DNA of 64,000 nt from positions 186,195-250,194 of the forward strand of contig NZ_KB903240.1 in NCBI RefSeq assembly GCF_000379625.1. Reading direction: 5' to 3'. Below, piece after piece: positions 44,392-54,637 of the stretch (within the stretch, counting starts at the first letter, position 1; each line of letters starts with the position of its first letter). Under the pieces are notes generated by a model, which worked only from the letters and a program-made list of their open reading frames with translations, ran no database searches and was not told where the DNA came from. This stretch comes from Actinomycetospora chiangmaiensis DSM 45062 (lineage in GTDB: Bacteria; Actinomycetota; Actinomycetes; Mycobacteriales; Pseudonocardiaceae). A program made the position numbers and the translations under genes.

Positions 44392-44954
44392 TAGTTCGAC
44401 ACGCGGCCGAGGTACCGACCGTCGCGGGTGTCGACCTTGACGATCGTCCCGGTCTCCAGGAACAGCGGCACCTGGATCTCGGCGCCGGTGGAGACCGTGG
44501 CGGGCTTGGTGCCGCCGGTCGAGCGGTCGCCCTGCAGGCCCGGGTCGGTGTGCGTGATCTCCAGCTCGACCGAGGCCGGCAGCTCGATGAACAGCGGCAC
44601 GCCGTCGTTGAAGGAGACCTGCACCTCCTGGTTCTCCAGCAGGAAGCGCGCATTGTCGCCCACGGTCCCCGCCGGCACCGGGATCTGCTCGTAGTCGTTC
44701 GAGTCCATGAAGACGAAGTCGTCGCCGTCGCGGTAGAGGAAGGTCATGTCGCGGCGGTCGACGTTCGCCGTCTCGACCTTCGTGCCCGCGTTGAAGGTCC
44801 GGTCGACGACCTTCCCGGTGAGGACGTTCTTCAGGGTGGTGCGGACGAAGGCGCCGCCCTTGCCCGGCTTGACGTGCTGGAACTCGGTGACCGACCAGAG
44901 GTTGCCGTCGATCCGCAGCACCAGGCCGTTCTTCAGGTCGTTCGTCGTCGCCAC
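44391..44954 (-). CDS. efp: Translation elongation factor P
   Basis: This 187-residue three-domain EF-P relieves ribosome stalling at polyproline. Domain I carries the tip loop [12 protein letters not shown] with the lysine at about residue 32. Actinobacteria often leave it unmodified. The C-terminal OB domain ends [16 protein letters not shown] 44954 ([13 protein letters not shown]) was chosen to match the family length; AGGAG lies about 11 bases upstream. It is part of pepQ-efp-nusB. Confidence 0.96.
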   Translation of the reverse strand: MATTNDLKNGLVLRIDGNLWSVTEFQHVKPGKGGAFVRTTLKNVLTGKVVDRTFNAGTKVETANVDRRDMTFLYRDGDDFVFMDSNDYEQIPVPAGTVGDNARFLLENQEVQVSFNDGVPLFIELPASVELEITHTDPGLQGDRSTGGTKPATVSTGAEIQVPLFLETGTIVKVDTRDGRYLGRVSN

Positions 44955-45005
44955 TGCCGCGTCGTCTCCTGCGCTCGTGATCGTGTGTGATGGCCCGGGC
45001 ACCCG

Positions 45006-46133
45006 TCAGCCCAGGACCACCAGATCCCGCGTCGACGCGGTCAGCGGTTCGGCGCCGGAATCGGTGACGACCAGCGTGTCCTCGATCCGAACACCGCCGC
45101 GACCGGGGAGGTACACGCCCGGCTCGACGGTGACCGTCATGCCCGCCTCCAGGGTAGCGGTCGCCGTCGACGACATCGCCGGAGCCTCGTGGATGACCAG
45201 CCCGACCCCGTGCCCGACGGGGTGGACGAACCGCTCCCCGTACCCCGCCGCGGTCACGACCTCCCGGGCCGCCGCGTCGATCGCGCTGGTGGCGACGCCG
45301 GGTCGCAGCGCCGACCGCCCGGCCGCGGCGGCCGCGTCCACCAGCCCGTAGATCTCGCGCTGCCAGTCCGCCACGGGGCCGAGCAGCACGGTCCGGGTCA
45401 TGTCGGAGTGGTAGCCGTCGACCAGCGCGCCGAAGTCCATGGTGACGAGGTCGCCCGCGGCCAGCGGCGCGTCGGAGGGCCGGTGGTGCGGGATCGCGGA
45501 GTTCGCGCCGGCCGCGACGATCGTCTCGAAGCTCGGCCCGGTGGCACCCGCGGCCACCATCCGCTCCTCGAGTTCGTGCGCCACGTCCCGCTCGGTGCGC
45601 CCCGGGGCGAGCACGCCGTCGGCGATCGCCCCCGCCAGCGCCGCGTCCCCCGCCGCGCACGCCAGGCGCAGCGCGTCGATCTCGGCGTCGTCCTTCACCG
45701 CGCGGAGCCGCTCGACGAGGCCGGGCGCGCGGACGAGCTCGCCCCGGGCGGCCGCGAGGAGGACGTCGTGGGCGTCCACGGTCACCTGGGCGCTGTCGAA
45801 GCCGACCCGACCCGCCGTCGTGACCGCGAGCAGCTCTGGCGCGCACTGCCGCTCGACGAGCAGCCGCAGGTCGGGGCTCTCCGCCGCGGCCTGGGTGGTG
45901 TAGCGGCCGTCGGTGGCGAGCACCGTGCGGTCCTCGGCGTCGGCGGTGTCCTCGGCATGCACCAGGAGCGCGGCGTTCGAGCCGGTGAACCCGGTCAGGT
46001 AGCGCACGTTGACGAGGTCCGTGACCAGCAGCGCCTCGACGCCGGTCTCCCGCAGCACCGCCCGCAGCGCGTCCCGACGACGGGTGCCCGCCGGGTGGGG
46101 GCGGGGCCGGGCCGTCGTGTGGGGGGCACTCAC
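45006..46133 (-). CDS. pepQ: M24-family Xaa-Pro peptidase
   Basis: This 375-residue metallopeptidase cleaves N-terminal residues before proline. The five metal ligands are present: two Asp in MDFGALVDGYHSDMTRT, His in HPVGHGVGLVIHE, and two Glu in TVEPGVYLPG and VRIEDTLVV. The N-terminal creatinase-like domain starts near RRDALRAVLRETG. GTG 46133 was chosen (VSAPHTT); the frame continues upstream without conservation and would run into the promoter of the divergent membrane-protein gene. It lies 51 bases upstream of efp, the usual actinobacterial order. Confidence 0.93.
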   Translation of the reverse strand: MSAPHTTARPRPHPAGTRRRDALRAVLRETGVEALLVTDLVNVRYLTGFTGSNAALLVHAEDTADAEDRTVLATDGRYTTQAAAESPDLRLLVERQCAPELLAVTTAGRVGFDSAQVTVDAHDVLLAAARGELVRAPGLVERLRAVKDDAEIDALRLACAAGDAALAGAIADGVLAPGRTERDVAHELEERMVAAGATGPSFETIVAAGANSAIPHHRPSDAPLAAGDLVTMDFGALVDGYHSDMTRTVLLGPVADWQREIYGLVDAAAAAGRSALRPGVATSAIDAAAREVVTAAGYGERFVHPVGHGVGLVIHEAPAMSSTATATLEAGMTVTVEPGVYLPGRGGVRIEDTLVVTDSGAEPLTASTRDLVVLG

Positions 46134-46185
46134 CGGCCCGAGGGTAGTGCGGGGGCGTGACCTGCCGCACCGTACGGTGGCAGCC

Positions 46186-47019
46186 GTGCGACGGCTTAGC
46201 CCCTGGGTCCTGCGTGCCGTGATCATGACCGTGCTCTACGGCGTGGGCCAGACCGCCTTCGTCGCGCTGTCGTCGCGGTTCGTGTCCCTCTCGCTGCTGT
46301 GGACCCTCCTGCTGCTCGGCGTCCTCCTGCTCGTCGGCCTCGTGTGGGGCGGCGCGGAGGTGATCGCGGACCGCATCCCCCCGGAGTGGACGTGGCTGAA
46401 GGCCTCGCTCGTCGCCGGGCCGGCCGCCGGGCTCCTGACGTGGGTGCTGCTGGCCTCCTTCGTCGACGCCACCGGCGTGGAGGACCTCGGCTCGGCGCTG
46501 GTGGGGCGCGCGTCGTTCACGATCCTGCTGGTCCTGGCCTCGGTCACCCTCGGGGCGCGCTTCGGGTGGCTCTCGCTGCGCCGCGCCGACGACCCGCGGG
46601 CCGACGACGACCCGGGCGCCGACGTCGACCTCCCCGCCGAGGACGCCCCGGACCTCCCCGCGACGGCGTCCGGCGAGCCCGCGGCGCCGCCCGTGCTGCC
46701 CGGGTCGACGACCGAGAAGGTCGCCGCGCGGCGCGCCCGACGGGGGGTCGCGCCGGAGCCCGTCCCCACCTCGCCCGGGCCGCAGCGCGCGGAGCCGACC
46801 CGCACCCGGCGCGTTCCCGACGACGAGCCGACGCGGCTGCCGTTCGGCACCGGGCCCTTCGCGGAGCGTTCCGGCTCCTACTCCCCCGTCGTCGCCGTGC
46901 TGCCGCCGGTCACCCCGCTGCCGGAGACGGTGCGCCCGGCGCCCGACGAGCCCGACGAGGAGCGCCCGTCGGGTCGCCGCCGCTTCGGGCTGCGCCGCCC
47001 CAGCGACGACGAGGCCTGA
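46186..47019 (+). CDS. B-4DMT-like integral membrane protein with a long charged tail
   Basis: This 277-residue protein has four hydrophobic segments at about residues 6-24, 29-49, 70-90 and 103-122. A hydrophilic Pro/Asp/Arg-rich tail of about 150 residues follows. Homologues beside pepQ in corynebacteria and mycobacteria are annotated as B-4DMT family transporters. The substrate and activity are unknown. GTG 46186 was chosen as the first codon of the hydrophobic part (VRRLSPWVLRAVIMTVLYG). It is divergent from pepQ, with 52 bases between starts, and converges on the LysR gene three bases away. Confidence 0.8.
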   Translation: MRRLSPWVLRAVIMTVLYGVGQTAFVALSSRFVSLSLLWTLLLLGVLLLVGLVWGGAEVIADRIPPEWTWLKASLVAGPAAGLLTWVLLASFVDATGVEDLGSALVGRASFTILLVLASVTLGARFGWLSLRRADDPRADDDPGADVDLPAEDAPDLPATASGEPAAPPVLPGSTTEKVAARRARRGVAPEPVPTSPGPQRAEPTRTRRVPDDEPTRLPFGTGPFAERSGSYSPVVAVLPPVTPLPETVRPAPDEPDEERPSGRRRFGLRRPSDDEA

Positions 47020-47022
47020 GGC

Positions 47023-47910
47023 TCACCGCAGCGCGCGGAGCACCGCGGCGAGCGGCGGCCAGGACTCCCGTCCCCGCCGCACCACCGGACGGCACCGCAA
47101 CCGCACCGGCGGGTCGGGCAGGTCGAGGACCCGGACCCCGGCGCGCGGCGGCCGGTCGCGGGGCAGCAGCCCCACGCCGAGCCCGGCCACGATCAGGTCG
47201 TCGACGAGGTCGAGGCTGTCGGCCTCGTGGGTGATGCGCAGGTCGAAGCCCGCCCGCGACGCGAGCAGCCGCAGCACCTCCTCGTCGGCGGTGTTGCGGG
47301 AGTCGCCGATCCACGCGTGGTCGGCGTAGGCGGCGAGGACCTCGGCCGAGGTCGTCCCGACGACCGGCCCCGTCCCGTCGTCGGGAACACCGAGGCCCCA
47401 GCGCACCTCCCACAGCCCGCGGCCCGCCCGCAGCGCGGCCGGGAGTGGCGGCGCGGGCGCGAGGTCGTAGTCGTAGACGAGCGCGAGGTCGGCGGCGTCG
47501 GCCTCGAGGAGCGCGAGCGCCTCGGCGGGCTGCTGCTCGAGGAAGGTCAGGCGCAGCGCGGGATGGCGGGCCGCGAGATCGGCGACGATCGGCATGAGCG
47601 AGCGGCGGATCGCGGTGGCGAACCCGGCGACCCGCACCGTGCCCGTCGGCTCCGCGGCGGGGTCGAGGTCGGCGCAGGCGGCGTCGACGGCGGCGAGGAT
47701 GCCGCGGCCGTGCTCGGCCAGGCGCCGACCGGCCGGGGTGAGCCGCACCCGGCGCCCGTCCGGCTCGACGAGCGTGGCCCCGACCTCCCGGGCGAGGGCC
47801 GCGATCTGCTGGGAGACGACCGACGACGACGTGCCGAGCGTCTCCGCGACGGCGCGCATGGAGCCGAGCCGGTCCAGTTCGACCAGGTGGGGCAGGCGGC
47901 GGGTGTCCAC
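47023..47910 (-). CDS. LysR-family transcriptional regulator
   Basis: This 295-residue regulator has an N-terminal winged HTH (residues 1-60: [20 protein letters not shown], then [14 protein letters not shown]). A periplasmic-binding-protein-like effector domain follows ([21 protein letters not shown] onward). It is transcribed divergently from an EamA exporter with only 76 bases between them. This is the classical layout for a LysR protein controlling its neighbour and itself. A dyad in the spacer is a candidate operator. The effector is unknown but is probably a metabolite exported by the EamA protein. Confidence 0.9.
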   Translation of the reverse strand: MDTRRLPHLVELDRLGSMRAVAETLGTSSSVVSQQIAALAREVGATLVEPDGRRVRLTPAGRRLAEHGRGILAAVDAACADLDPAAEPTGTVRVAGFATAIRRSLMPIVADLAARHPALRLTFLEQQPAEALALLEADAADLALVYDYDLAPAPPLPAALRAGRGLWEVRWGLGVPDDGTGPVVGTTSAEVLAAYADHAWIGDSRNTADEEVLRLLASRAGFDLRITHEADSLDLVDDLIVAGLGVGLLPRDRPPRAGVRVLDLPDPPVRLRCRPVVRRGRESWPPLAAVLRALR

Positions 47911-47934
47911 CGTCGCGATCCTACGGACGGATCG

Positions 47935-47953
47935 TCCACGATTCTCACGTGGA
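47935..47953. promoter_or_regulatory. Inverted repeat, candidate LysR operator
   Basis: TCCACG-ATTCTCA-CGTGGA is a perfect 6-bp dyad with a 7-base spacer, in the 76-bp region between divergent LysR and EamA genes. Position and symmetry support an operator. Binding is inferred. Confidence 0.45.
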
Positions 47954-47986
47954 CGCGGACGGTCGGGTCACGTTCACTCGGCGACC

Positions 47987-48877
47987 GTGACCACGCCCCG
48001 CGCCCGCTCGGGTGCCCTGCTCGCCCTCGGCTCGATGTCCTGCGTCCAGCTCGGACTCGCCGCGTCCGTCGGCCTGTTCGCCGTCGTCCCGCCCGAGGGC
48101 GTCGCCGCGCTGCGACTGGGCTGGGCGGGCCTGCTGCTCCTCGTGATCGCCCGACCCCGGCCCTCGTCGTTCACGCGCGCCTCGTTCGGCGCCGCGGTGC
48201 TGCTCGGGGTGGTCACGGCCGGCCTGACGATGCTGTTCATGGCCGCCGTCGCCCGGATCCCGCTCGGGACGGCGGCCGCGATCGAGTTCCTGGGTCCGCT
48301 CGGGGTGGCGGTGTTCCGGGGCCGGGGCCGCGCGCTCGTCTGGCCGGTCCTGGCGGGCGGCGGCGTGGTGCTGCTGACCGAGCCGTGGCAGGGCGCCACC
48401 GACCCGGTCGGTGTGGCGTTCGCGCTCGGGGCCGCCCTCTGCTGGGCGGGCTACATCCTGCTCACGCAGCGGGTCGGCGACGCCGTCACCGGCCTGCAGG
48501 GGCTCGCGGTGTCGATGCTCGTCGCCGGGGTGGTCGGCGTCGGGGTGGCGTCGGCCCTGGTGCCCGACCTCGGCGCGTCGCTCACGGGGCCGGTGCTGCT
48601 CCTCGGCCTCGCCCTCGCGCTGCTGCTCCCCGTCGTGCCCTTCGCCCTGGAGATGCTCGCGCTGCGCCGCCTCGCCGCAGGCGCCTTCGGCACGCTGATG
48701 GCGCTCGAACCGGCGATCGCCCTGCTGGTCGGGGCGGTCGTCCTCGGGCAGCTGCCCCCGGTCCTCGCGGTGGTCGGCATCGTCCTCGTCGTCACGGCGG
48801 GGGTCGGCGCGGCCCGGACCGGGGAACGCCTTCCCGACGACGGGGCCCGGGTCGCCCGGGAGCCGTCCCCGGTCTAG
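47987..48877 (+). CDS. EamA/DMT-family transporter (RhtA-like)
   Basis: This 296-residue protein has about ten hydrophobic helices arranged as two EamA repeats (first to about residue 140, second from [17 protein letters not shown]). Conserved features include [15 protein letters not shown], the GWAGYI-type helix start and [16 protein letters not shown], all typical of RhtA-type amino-acid or metabolite exporters. GTG 47987 is chosen; translation upstream would enter the LysR promoter. The stop codon overlaps that of the next, convergent gene in the palindrome CTAG. Confidence 0.88.
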   Translation: MTTPRARSGALLALGSMSCVQLGLAASVGLFAVVPPEGVAALRLGWAGLLLLVIARPRPSSFTRASFGAAVLLGVVTAGLTMLFMAAVARIPLGTAAAIEFLGPLGVAVFRGRGRALVWPVLAGGGVVLLTEPWQGATDPVGVAFALGAALCWAGYILLTQRVGDAVTGLQGLAVSMLVAGVVGVGVASALVPDLGASLTGPVLLLGLALALLLPVVPFALEMLALRRLAAGAFGTLMALEPAIALLVGAVVLGQLPPVLAVVGIVLVVTAGVGAARTGERLPDDGARVAREPSPV

Positions 48878-49581
48878 CCGCCCGAGCCGACGCTCGCGAC
48901 GACGTCGTCGATCCGCGCGGCCAGGGCGAGGTCGACCTCGGTGACCACCGCGAGGCTCTCGGTGCGCGCCCGCAGCGTCAGCGAGGTCGGGGTCCGCTCG
49001 AGGACCCGGGCCCGCTGGCCGACCTCGCGCTCCACCCCGTGGACGCGGTCCAGCACGAGGTCGAGCCGCTCGGCGGGCAGGACGATCGTGCGGACGATCC
49101 CGGTGACGTCGCCCTCCCAGTCGGTCAGCCGACGCAGCGCCCGGGCCACGGTGTCCTCGTCGACCGGCTGGGGCCGTCCCTCCGCGCCTGCCGCCGGGGC
49201 GTCGGGCGGGAGCGCCGGGCCACCGGTGGGCCGCAGGTCGTAGGGCAGCGCGCGTCGCAACCGGTCCCGCAGGTCGGTGTCCTCGGCCGCCAGCTCCTCG
49301 ACGACGGCCACGAGGACGTAGCGGGCGCGCTCGGGCGGCCAGCCGGTGCGGCGCGCGACGGTCTCCACCGGCGAGCCGGTCGTGGCGGGCGGAGGGCCGC
49401 CGTCGAGGCCCGCCTCGCGGGCGAGCAGGGTCGGGAGGGCGTCGGCGAGGGCGCCCCGATCGTCGGTGGGCAGGTGGTCGGCGAGGGCGGCCAGCGCGGC
49501 GGTGGCGCCCTCGCGGGCGTCGTCGGTGCGCTCGAGTCCGGCGCGGAGGGCCACGCCGCCGAGGAACTCCTGGTGTCGCAT
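48874..49581 (-). CDS. DUF2267 domain fused to a degenerate pterin-4a-carbinolamine dehydratase domain
   Basis: This 235-residue protein has two parts. Residues 1-130 resemble DUF2267 ([19 protein letters not shown], then [10 protein letters not shown], and [15 protein letters not shown]). Residues about 148-235 follow the pterin dehydratase (PCD/DCoH) pattern: [22 protein letters not shown] and [17 protein letters not shown]. The HHP motif that performs dehydration is missing; the equivalent reads GQRARV. It is therefore unlikely to be an active dehydratase and may be structural or regulatory. ATG 49581 is chosen as the DUF2267 start. It precedes nothing on its own strand, and the neighbour upstream is a PCMT-like gene 16 bases away. 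Confidence 0.72.
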   Translation of the reverse strand: MRHQEFLGGVALRAGLERTDDAREGATAALAALADHLPTDDRGALADALPTLLAREAGLDGGPPPATTGSPVETVARRTGWPPERARYVLVAVVEELAAEDTDLRDRLRRALPYDLRPTGGPALPPDAPAAGAEGRPQPVDEDTVARALRRLTDWEGDVTGIVRTIVLPAERLDLVLDRVHGVEREVGQRARVLERTPTSLTLRARTESLAVVTEVDLALAARIDDVVASVGSGG

Positions 49582-49597
49582 GGCCCGGCCTACCCGG

Positions 49598-50167
49598 TCA
49601 GCGACCGGCAGCACGCGTCGGGTCGGCGGCCCCGTCGAAGACGGCGTCGAGGGCCCGGCCCGGGTGCAGGGAGCCGTCGCGCGGGTCGCGGCGGTGGACG
49701 ACGACGCGTCCCGAGCCGCGCAGCGGGACCACGAGCAGTCCGCCGGGGCGGACCGCGGCGGCCCAGCCGGGCGGGACCGTGGACCCGACCGAGACGAACG
49801 CGACGAGCCGGTCCACGGGTTCGTCGAGCCCGAGGGCCCGCAGCGCGTCGGCCGTCGTCAGCCGCACTGCAGCGCGCCCGTCGGCGGCGAGGAGTCGCCG
49901 TGCCCGCGCCGTGACGGCCGGGTCGACGTCCACGGAGTGCACGGTGCCGCCGGGGCCGACGGCCCGGTCCAGCACCGCGGTGGCGAAGCCCGACCCGGTC
50001 CCGATCTCGAGGACGTGGGCGCCGCGCGGCAGGTCGAGCAGCCGCAGCATCGCGAGCACGACGTCGGGGCGGGTGCTGTGCCGGTAGCGGCTCCCGTCGG
50101 GGTCGCGCTGATAGTGCTCCGGATCGGTGCGGGTGAACGCCGTCGCGACGTCGGCGCGGGGCCGCAT
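49598..50167 (-). CDS. PCMT-like (protein-L-isoaspartate O-methyltransferase family) SAM methyltransferase
   Basis: This 189-residue protein has motif I VLEIGTGSGFATAVL (about residues 52-66), the acidic motif VHSVDVDP, and the late LRPGG-type segment AVRPGGLLVVPL. That set matches the PCMT family. It is shorter than canonical PCMT (about 210 residues), so the activity is tentative. Start is ATG 50167. It lies 31 bases after aroB and may be the distal part of the aroC-aroK-aroB transcript, together with the DUF2267 gene. Confidence 0.78.
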   Translation of the reverse strand: MRPRADVATAFTRTDPEHYQRDPDGSRYRHSTRPDVVLAMLRLLDLPRGAHVLEIGTGSGFATAVLDRAVGPGGTVHSVDVDPAVTARARRLLAADGRAAVRLTTADALRALGLDEPVDRLVAFVSVGSTVPPGWAAAVRPGGLLVVPLRGSGRVVVHRRDPRDGSLHPGRALDAVFDGAADPTRAAGR

Positions 50168-50198
50168 CCTCCTCCCGTCGCTCCGCCCGCCCGCCGCC

Positions 50199-51806
<1,608 letters not shown>

Positions 51807-51810
<4 letters not shown>

Positions 51811-53042
51811 CGGTCGACGACCCGCAGCGGGTCGATCCCGGACCGGTAGGCGGCGGCGTTGCGGGCCGTCTCGGCCAGCGAGTCGCCGCCGAACTTCTCC
51901 AGCGCGGCGTCGGCGAGCACCAGCGCGACCAGCGCCTCGGCCACCACGCCCGCGGCGGGCACGGCGCACACGTCCGAGCGCTGGTGGTGGGCGGTCGCCG
52001 CCTCACCGGTGGCCAGGTCGACGGTGCGCAGCGCGCGCGGCACCGTGGAGATCGGCTTCATCGCGACCCGGGCGCGCAGCGGCTCGCCGTTCGTCATACC
52101 GCCCTCGATGCCGCCCGCCCGGTTCGAGGCCCGGTCGATCCCGGATCCGCGGCCCGCTCCCCCGTCGCTGCACTCGCCCCGGGCCGGGTCGATCTCGTCG
52201 TGCGCGGCCGATCCCCGGCGCCGGGCCGTGGCGAACCCGTCCCCGATCTCGACGCCCTTCATGGCCTGGATCCCCATGAGCGCCGCGGCGAGGCGCGCGT
52301 CGAGGCGACGGTCGGCCTGCACGTAGGACCCGAGCCCGACCGGCAGGCCGTGCACGACGACCTCGACGACCCCGCCGAGCGTGTCGCCCTCCTCCTTCGC
52401 GGCGTCGACCTCCGCGACCATGCGGGCGGTCGAGGCCTCGTCGACCGCACGCGTCGGGGAGGCGTCGATGCGCTCGCCGTCACCGGGCATCGGGATGACG
52501 TCGGGCGTGGCGTCGGCGGTGCCCAGCGAGATCACGTGGGACAGCACCTCGACCCCGAGGGCCTGGGACAGGAACGCCTTGGCGACCGCACCGAGGGCCA
52601 CCTTCGCGGCGGTCTCCCGCGCCGAGGCCCGCTCGAGCACCGGGCGGGACTCGTCGAACCCGTACTTCGTCATCCCCGCCAGGTCGGCGTGGCCGGGGCG
52701 GGGACGGGTCAGCGGCGCGTTGCGGGCGCGGCCCTCGAGCAGCGCCGGGTCGACCGGGTCGGCGGCCATGACCGTCTCCCACTTCGGCCACTCCGTGTTG
52801 CCGATGCGCACGGCGACCGGCCCTCCCTGGGTCAGGCCGTGCCGGACCCCGCCGAGGATCTCCAGCTCGTCGGCCTCGAAGCTCATCCGGGCGCCGCGTC
52901 CGTAGCCCAGGCGACGCCGCGCCAGCTCCGCCGAGATCTCCTTCGACGACACCGACACGCCCGCGACCATGCCCTCGAGCACCGCCATCAGGGCCGGACC
53001 GTGCGACTCACCAGCCGTCAACCACCGCAACACGCGCGCCAT
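51807..53042 (-). CDS. aroC: Chorismate synthase
   Basis: This 411-residue FMN-dependent enzyme forms chorismate from EPSP. Conserved blocks: [43 protein letters not shown] and [16 protein letters not shown], then AHDEI, then [14 protein letters not shown]. Between AHDEI and NRAGG there is an insertion of about 20 residues ([13 protein letters not shown]) not found in the standard enzyme. Start is ATG 53042. It heads aroC-aroK-aroB, 25 bases after the prepilin peptidase gene. Confidence 0.96.
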
Positions 53043-53067
53043 CGTCCCATGTCCCGTCCGCCGCCCC

Positions 53068-53682
53068 TCAGCCTGCGGCCAGAAGGACGATCCAGCTCAC
53101 CCCGAGCAACGGCGGGCCGAGCGGCAGCGCGCGGCGACCCCGCAGCAGCGCCGACCCCGCCAGCAGGACGGCGGCACCGACCGGGACCAGACCGACGGCC
53201 CACCACCCGGCGGCCGCGAGGGGCCCGCCGAGCCCGGCCGCCAGCTTCACGTCGCCGCCGCCGGTCGACCCGGGGGCGAGGACCGCCACCAGGACGTGGA
53301 GCCCGCCGAGCACCAGGGTGCCCGCGATCCCGGCGAGCACCGCCCGGCCGCCCAGGGGCACGAGCGCGGCCCACCCGAGCGGGATCGCCGGCAGTGTGAG
53401 GACGTCGGGCAGCCGGCCCGCGGTCAGATCGGTCGCGCACCCGGCCACGGCGACGACGGACACGACGAGCAGCACCGGGACCCACGCCGCGCCGACCAGG
53501 CCGACCACGCCCGCCGTCATGACCGTCGCCCAGGCGCAGCCCACGCCCGCCTCGCACCACCCCCGTCCGACGACGATGCCGCGCCGCACGGCCGCCAGCC
53601 CGCGCCGGACCCCGGCGCCGACCACCGCACCCGCCCCGAGGGGCACCAGCACTCCGAGCACCACGTCCACCCACATCGCCAC
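53068..53682 (-). CDS. A24-family prepilin peptidase (short form)
   Basis: This polytopic protein of about 204 residues has six hydrophobic segments. The two catalytic aspartates of type IV prepilin peptidases are in [12 protein letters not shown] and [15 protein letters not shown] (GxGDxK). The N-terminal methyltransferase domain of PilD is absent, as in actinobacterial and TadV-type enzymes. No pilus or Tad genes are in the window, so its substrates must be encoded elsewhere. GTG 53682 and an ATG two codons later are both possible starts. It sits between aroE and aroC, which is also its place in mycobacteria. Confidence 0.88.
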   Translation of the reverse strand: MAMWVDVVLGVLVPLGAGAVVGAGVRRGLAAVRRGIVVGRGWCEAGVGCAWATVMTAGVVGLVGAAWVPVLLVVSVVAVAGCATDLTAGRLPDVLTLPAIPLGWAALVPLGGRAVLAGIAGTLVLGGLHVLVAVLAPGSTGGGDVKLAAGLGGPLAAAGWWAVGLVPVGAAVLLAGSALLRGRRALPLGPPLLGVSWIVLLAAG

Positions 53683-53721
53683 GCGCTCGAGGGTCGGCGT
53701 GCGGCCCCGGAGCTGTCACGA

Positions 53722-53756
53722 CCGGCCGCTGGGCCTGGGGACAACCCGGTGGCCGG
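53722..53756 (-). terminator. Hairpin after aroE
   Basis: CCGGCCGCTGGG (53722-53733) and CCCGGTGGCCGG (53745-53756) pair with one wobble and one mismatch. The hairpin lies 20 bases past the aroE stop on the minus strand. Confidence 0.45.
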
Positions 53757-53776
53757 GTGCCGGTGGGGACGGAGCG

Positions 53777-54637
53777 TTACGGCGGACGGACGTCGAAGCC
53801 GGTCGCCCGGACCAGCGCACGGTGCATCTCCCGGCGGGGTGCGCTGCACCCCGTGAACTGCTCGACCTGCCCGAAGGCCTGGTGCAGCAGCATGTCCAGC
53901 CCCGTCGCGACGGCGAGGCCCCGCCGTCCGGCCGCGGCGGCGAGCGGCGTCGGCCACGGGTGGTAGACGGCGTCGAGGACCACGGCGTCCCCCGGCAGCC
54001 CGCCGGCCAGCCGGTCGGCCGCCCCGGCGTCGACGGCGCCGGCGGGCGTGGTGTTCACCAGCGCGGTCGCGTGCGACAGGTCGACGTCGTCGAGGCCGTC
54101 GAAGGTCCGCACCCGGCCGCGCATCCCGTACGCGTCGACCACGGCCGTCGTCTCCGCCGCCCGCGCCGGGTCCCGCACCACCAGCTGGACGTCCGTGGTG
54201 CCGAGGTCGGCGAGCGCGCCCACCGCGGCGGACGCCGTCGCCCCCGCGCCGAGCACCACCACGTCGTGCCGGCCCGCGTGCTCGACGATCCCGGCGCCCC
54301 GCAGGGCCCCGACGACCCCGTCGACGTCCGTGCAGTCCGCCGTCCAGCCCGCGTCGGAGCGGACCAGCGTGTTCGCCACCCCGAGCCGGCGCGCCCTGGC
54401 CGACGCCGAGGTCGCGAACGCGAGCGCGGCCTTCTTCCCGGGCATCGTCACCGACAGCCCCACCCAGGCCTCGTCCAGGGCGCCGACCAGCCCGGGCAGC
54501 TCCTCGGCGGTGCACTCCCGCCGCTCGTAGGTCCACCCGGACAGGCCGAGCGCGGTGTAGGCGGCGCCGTGCAGCACCGGGGAGAGCGAGTGCGCCACCG
54601 GCGAGCCGAGGACCGCGGCGCGGCGCGGTCCGGCCAT
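53777..54637 (-). CDS. aroE: Shikimate dehydrogenase
   Basis: This 286-residue NADPH enzyme reduces 3-dehydroshikimate. The substrate site is LGSPVAHSLSPVLHGAAY, and the catalytic Lys/Asp are in VTMPGKKAAL and CTDVDG. The Rossmann loop is VVLGAGATASAAVGAL. The final helix carries ATGLDMLLHQAFGQ. ATG 54637 overlaps the mltG stop by one base (TGATG). It is separated from the other aro genes only by the prepilin peptidase gene. Confidence 0.94.
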   Translation of the reverse strand: MAGPRRAAVLGSPVAHSLSPVLHGAAYTALGLSGWTYERRECTAEELPGLVGALDEAWVGLSVTMPGKKAALAFATSASARARRLGVANTLVRSDAGWTADCTDVDGVVGALRGAGIVEHAGRHDVVVLGAGATASAAVGALADLGTTDVQLVVRDPARAAETTAVVDAYGMRGRVRTFDGLDDVDLSHATALVNTTPAGAVDAGAADRLAGGLPGDAVVLDAVYHPWPTPLAAAAGRRGLAVATGLDMLLHQAFGQVEQFTGCSAPRREMHRALVRATGFDVRPP

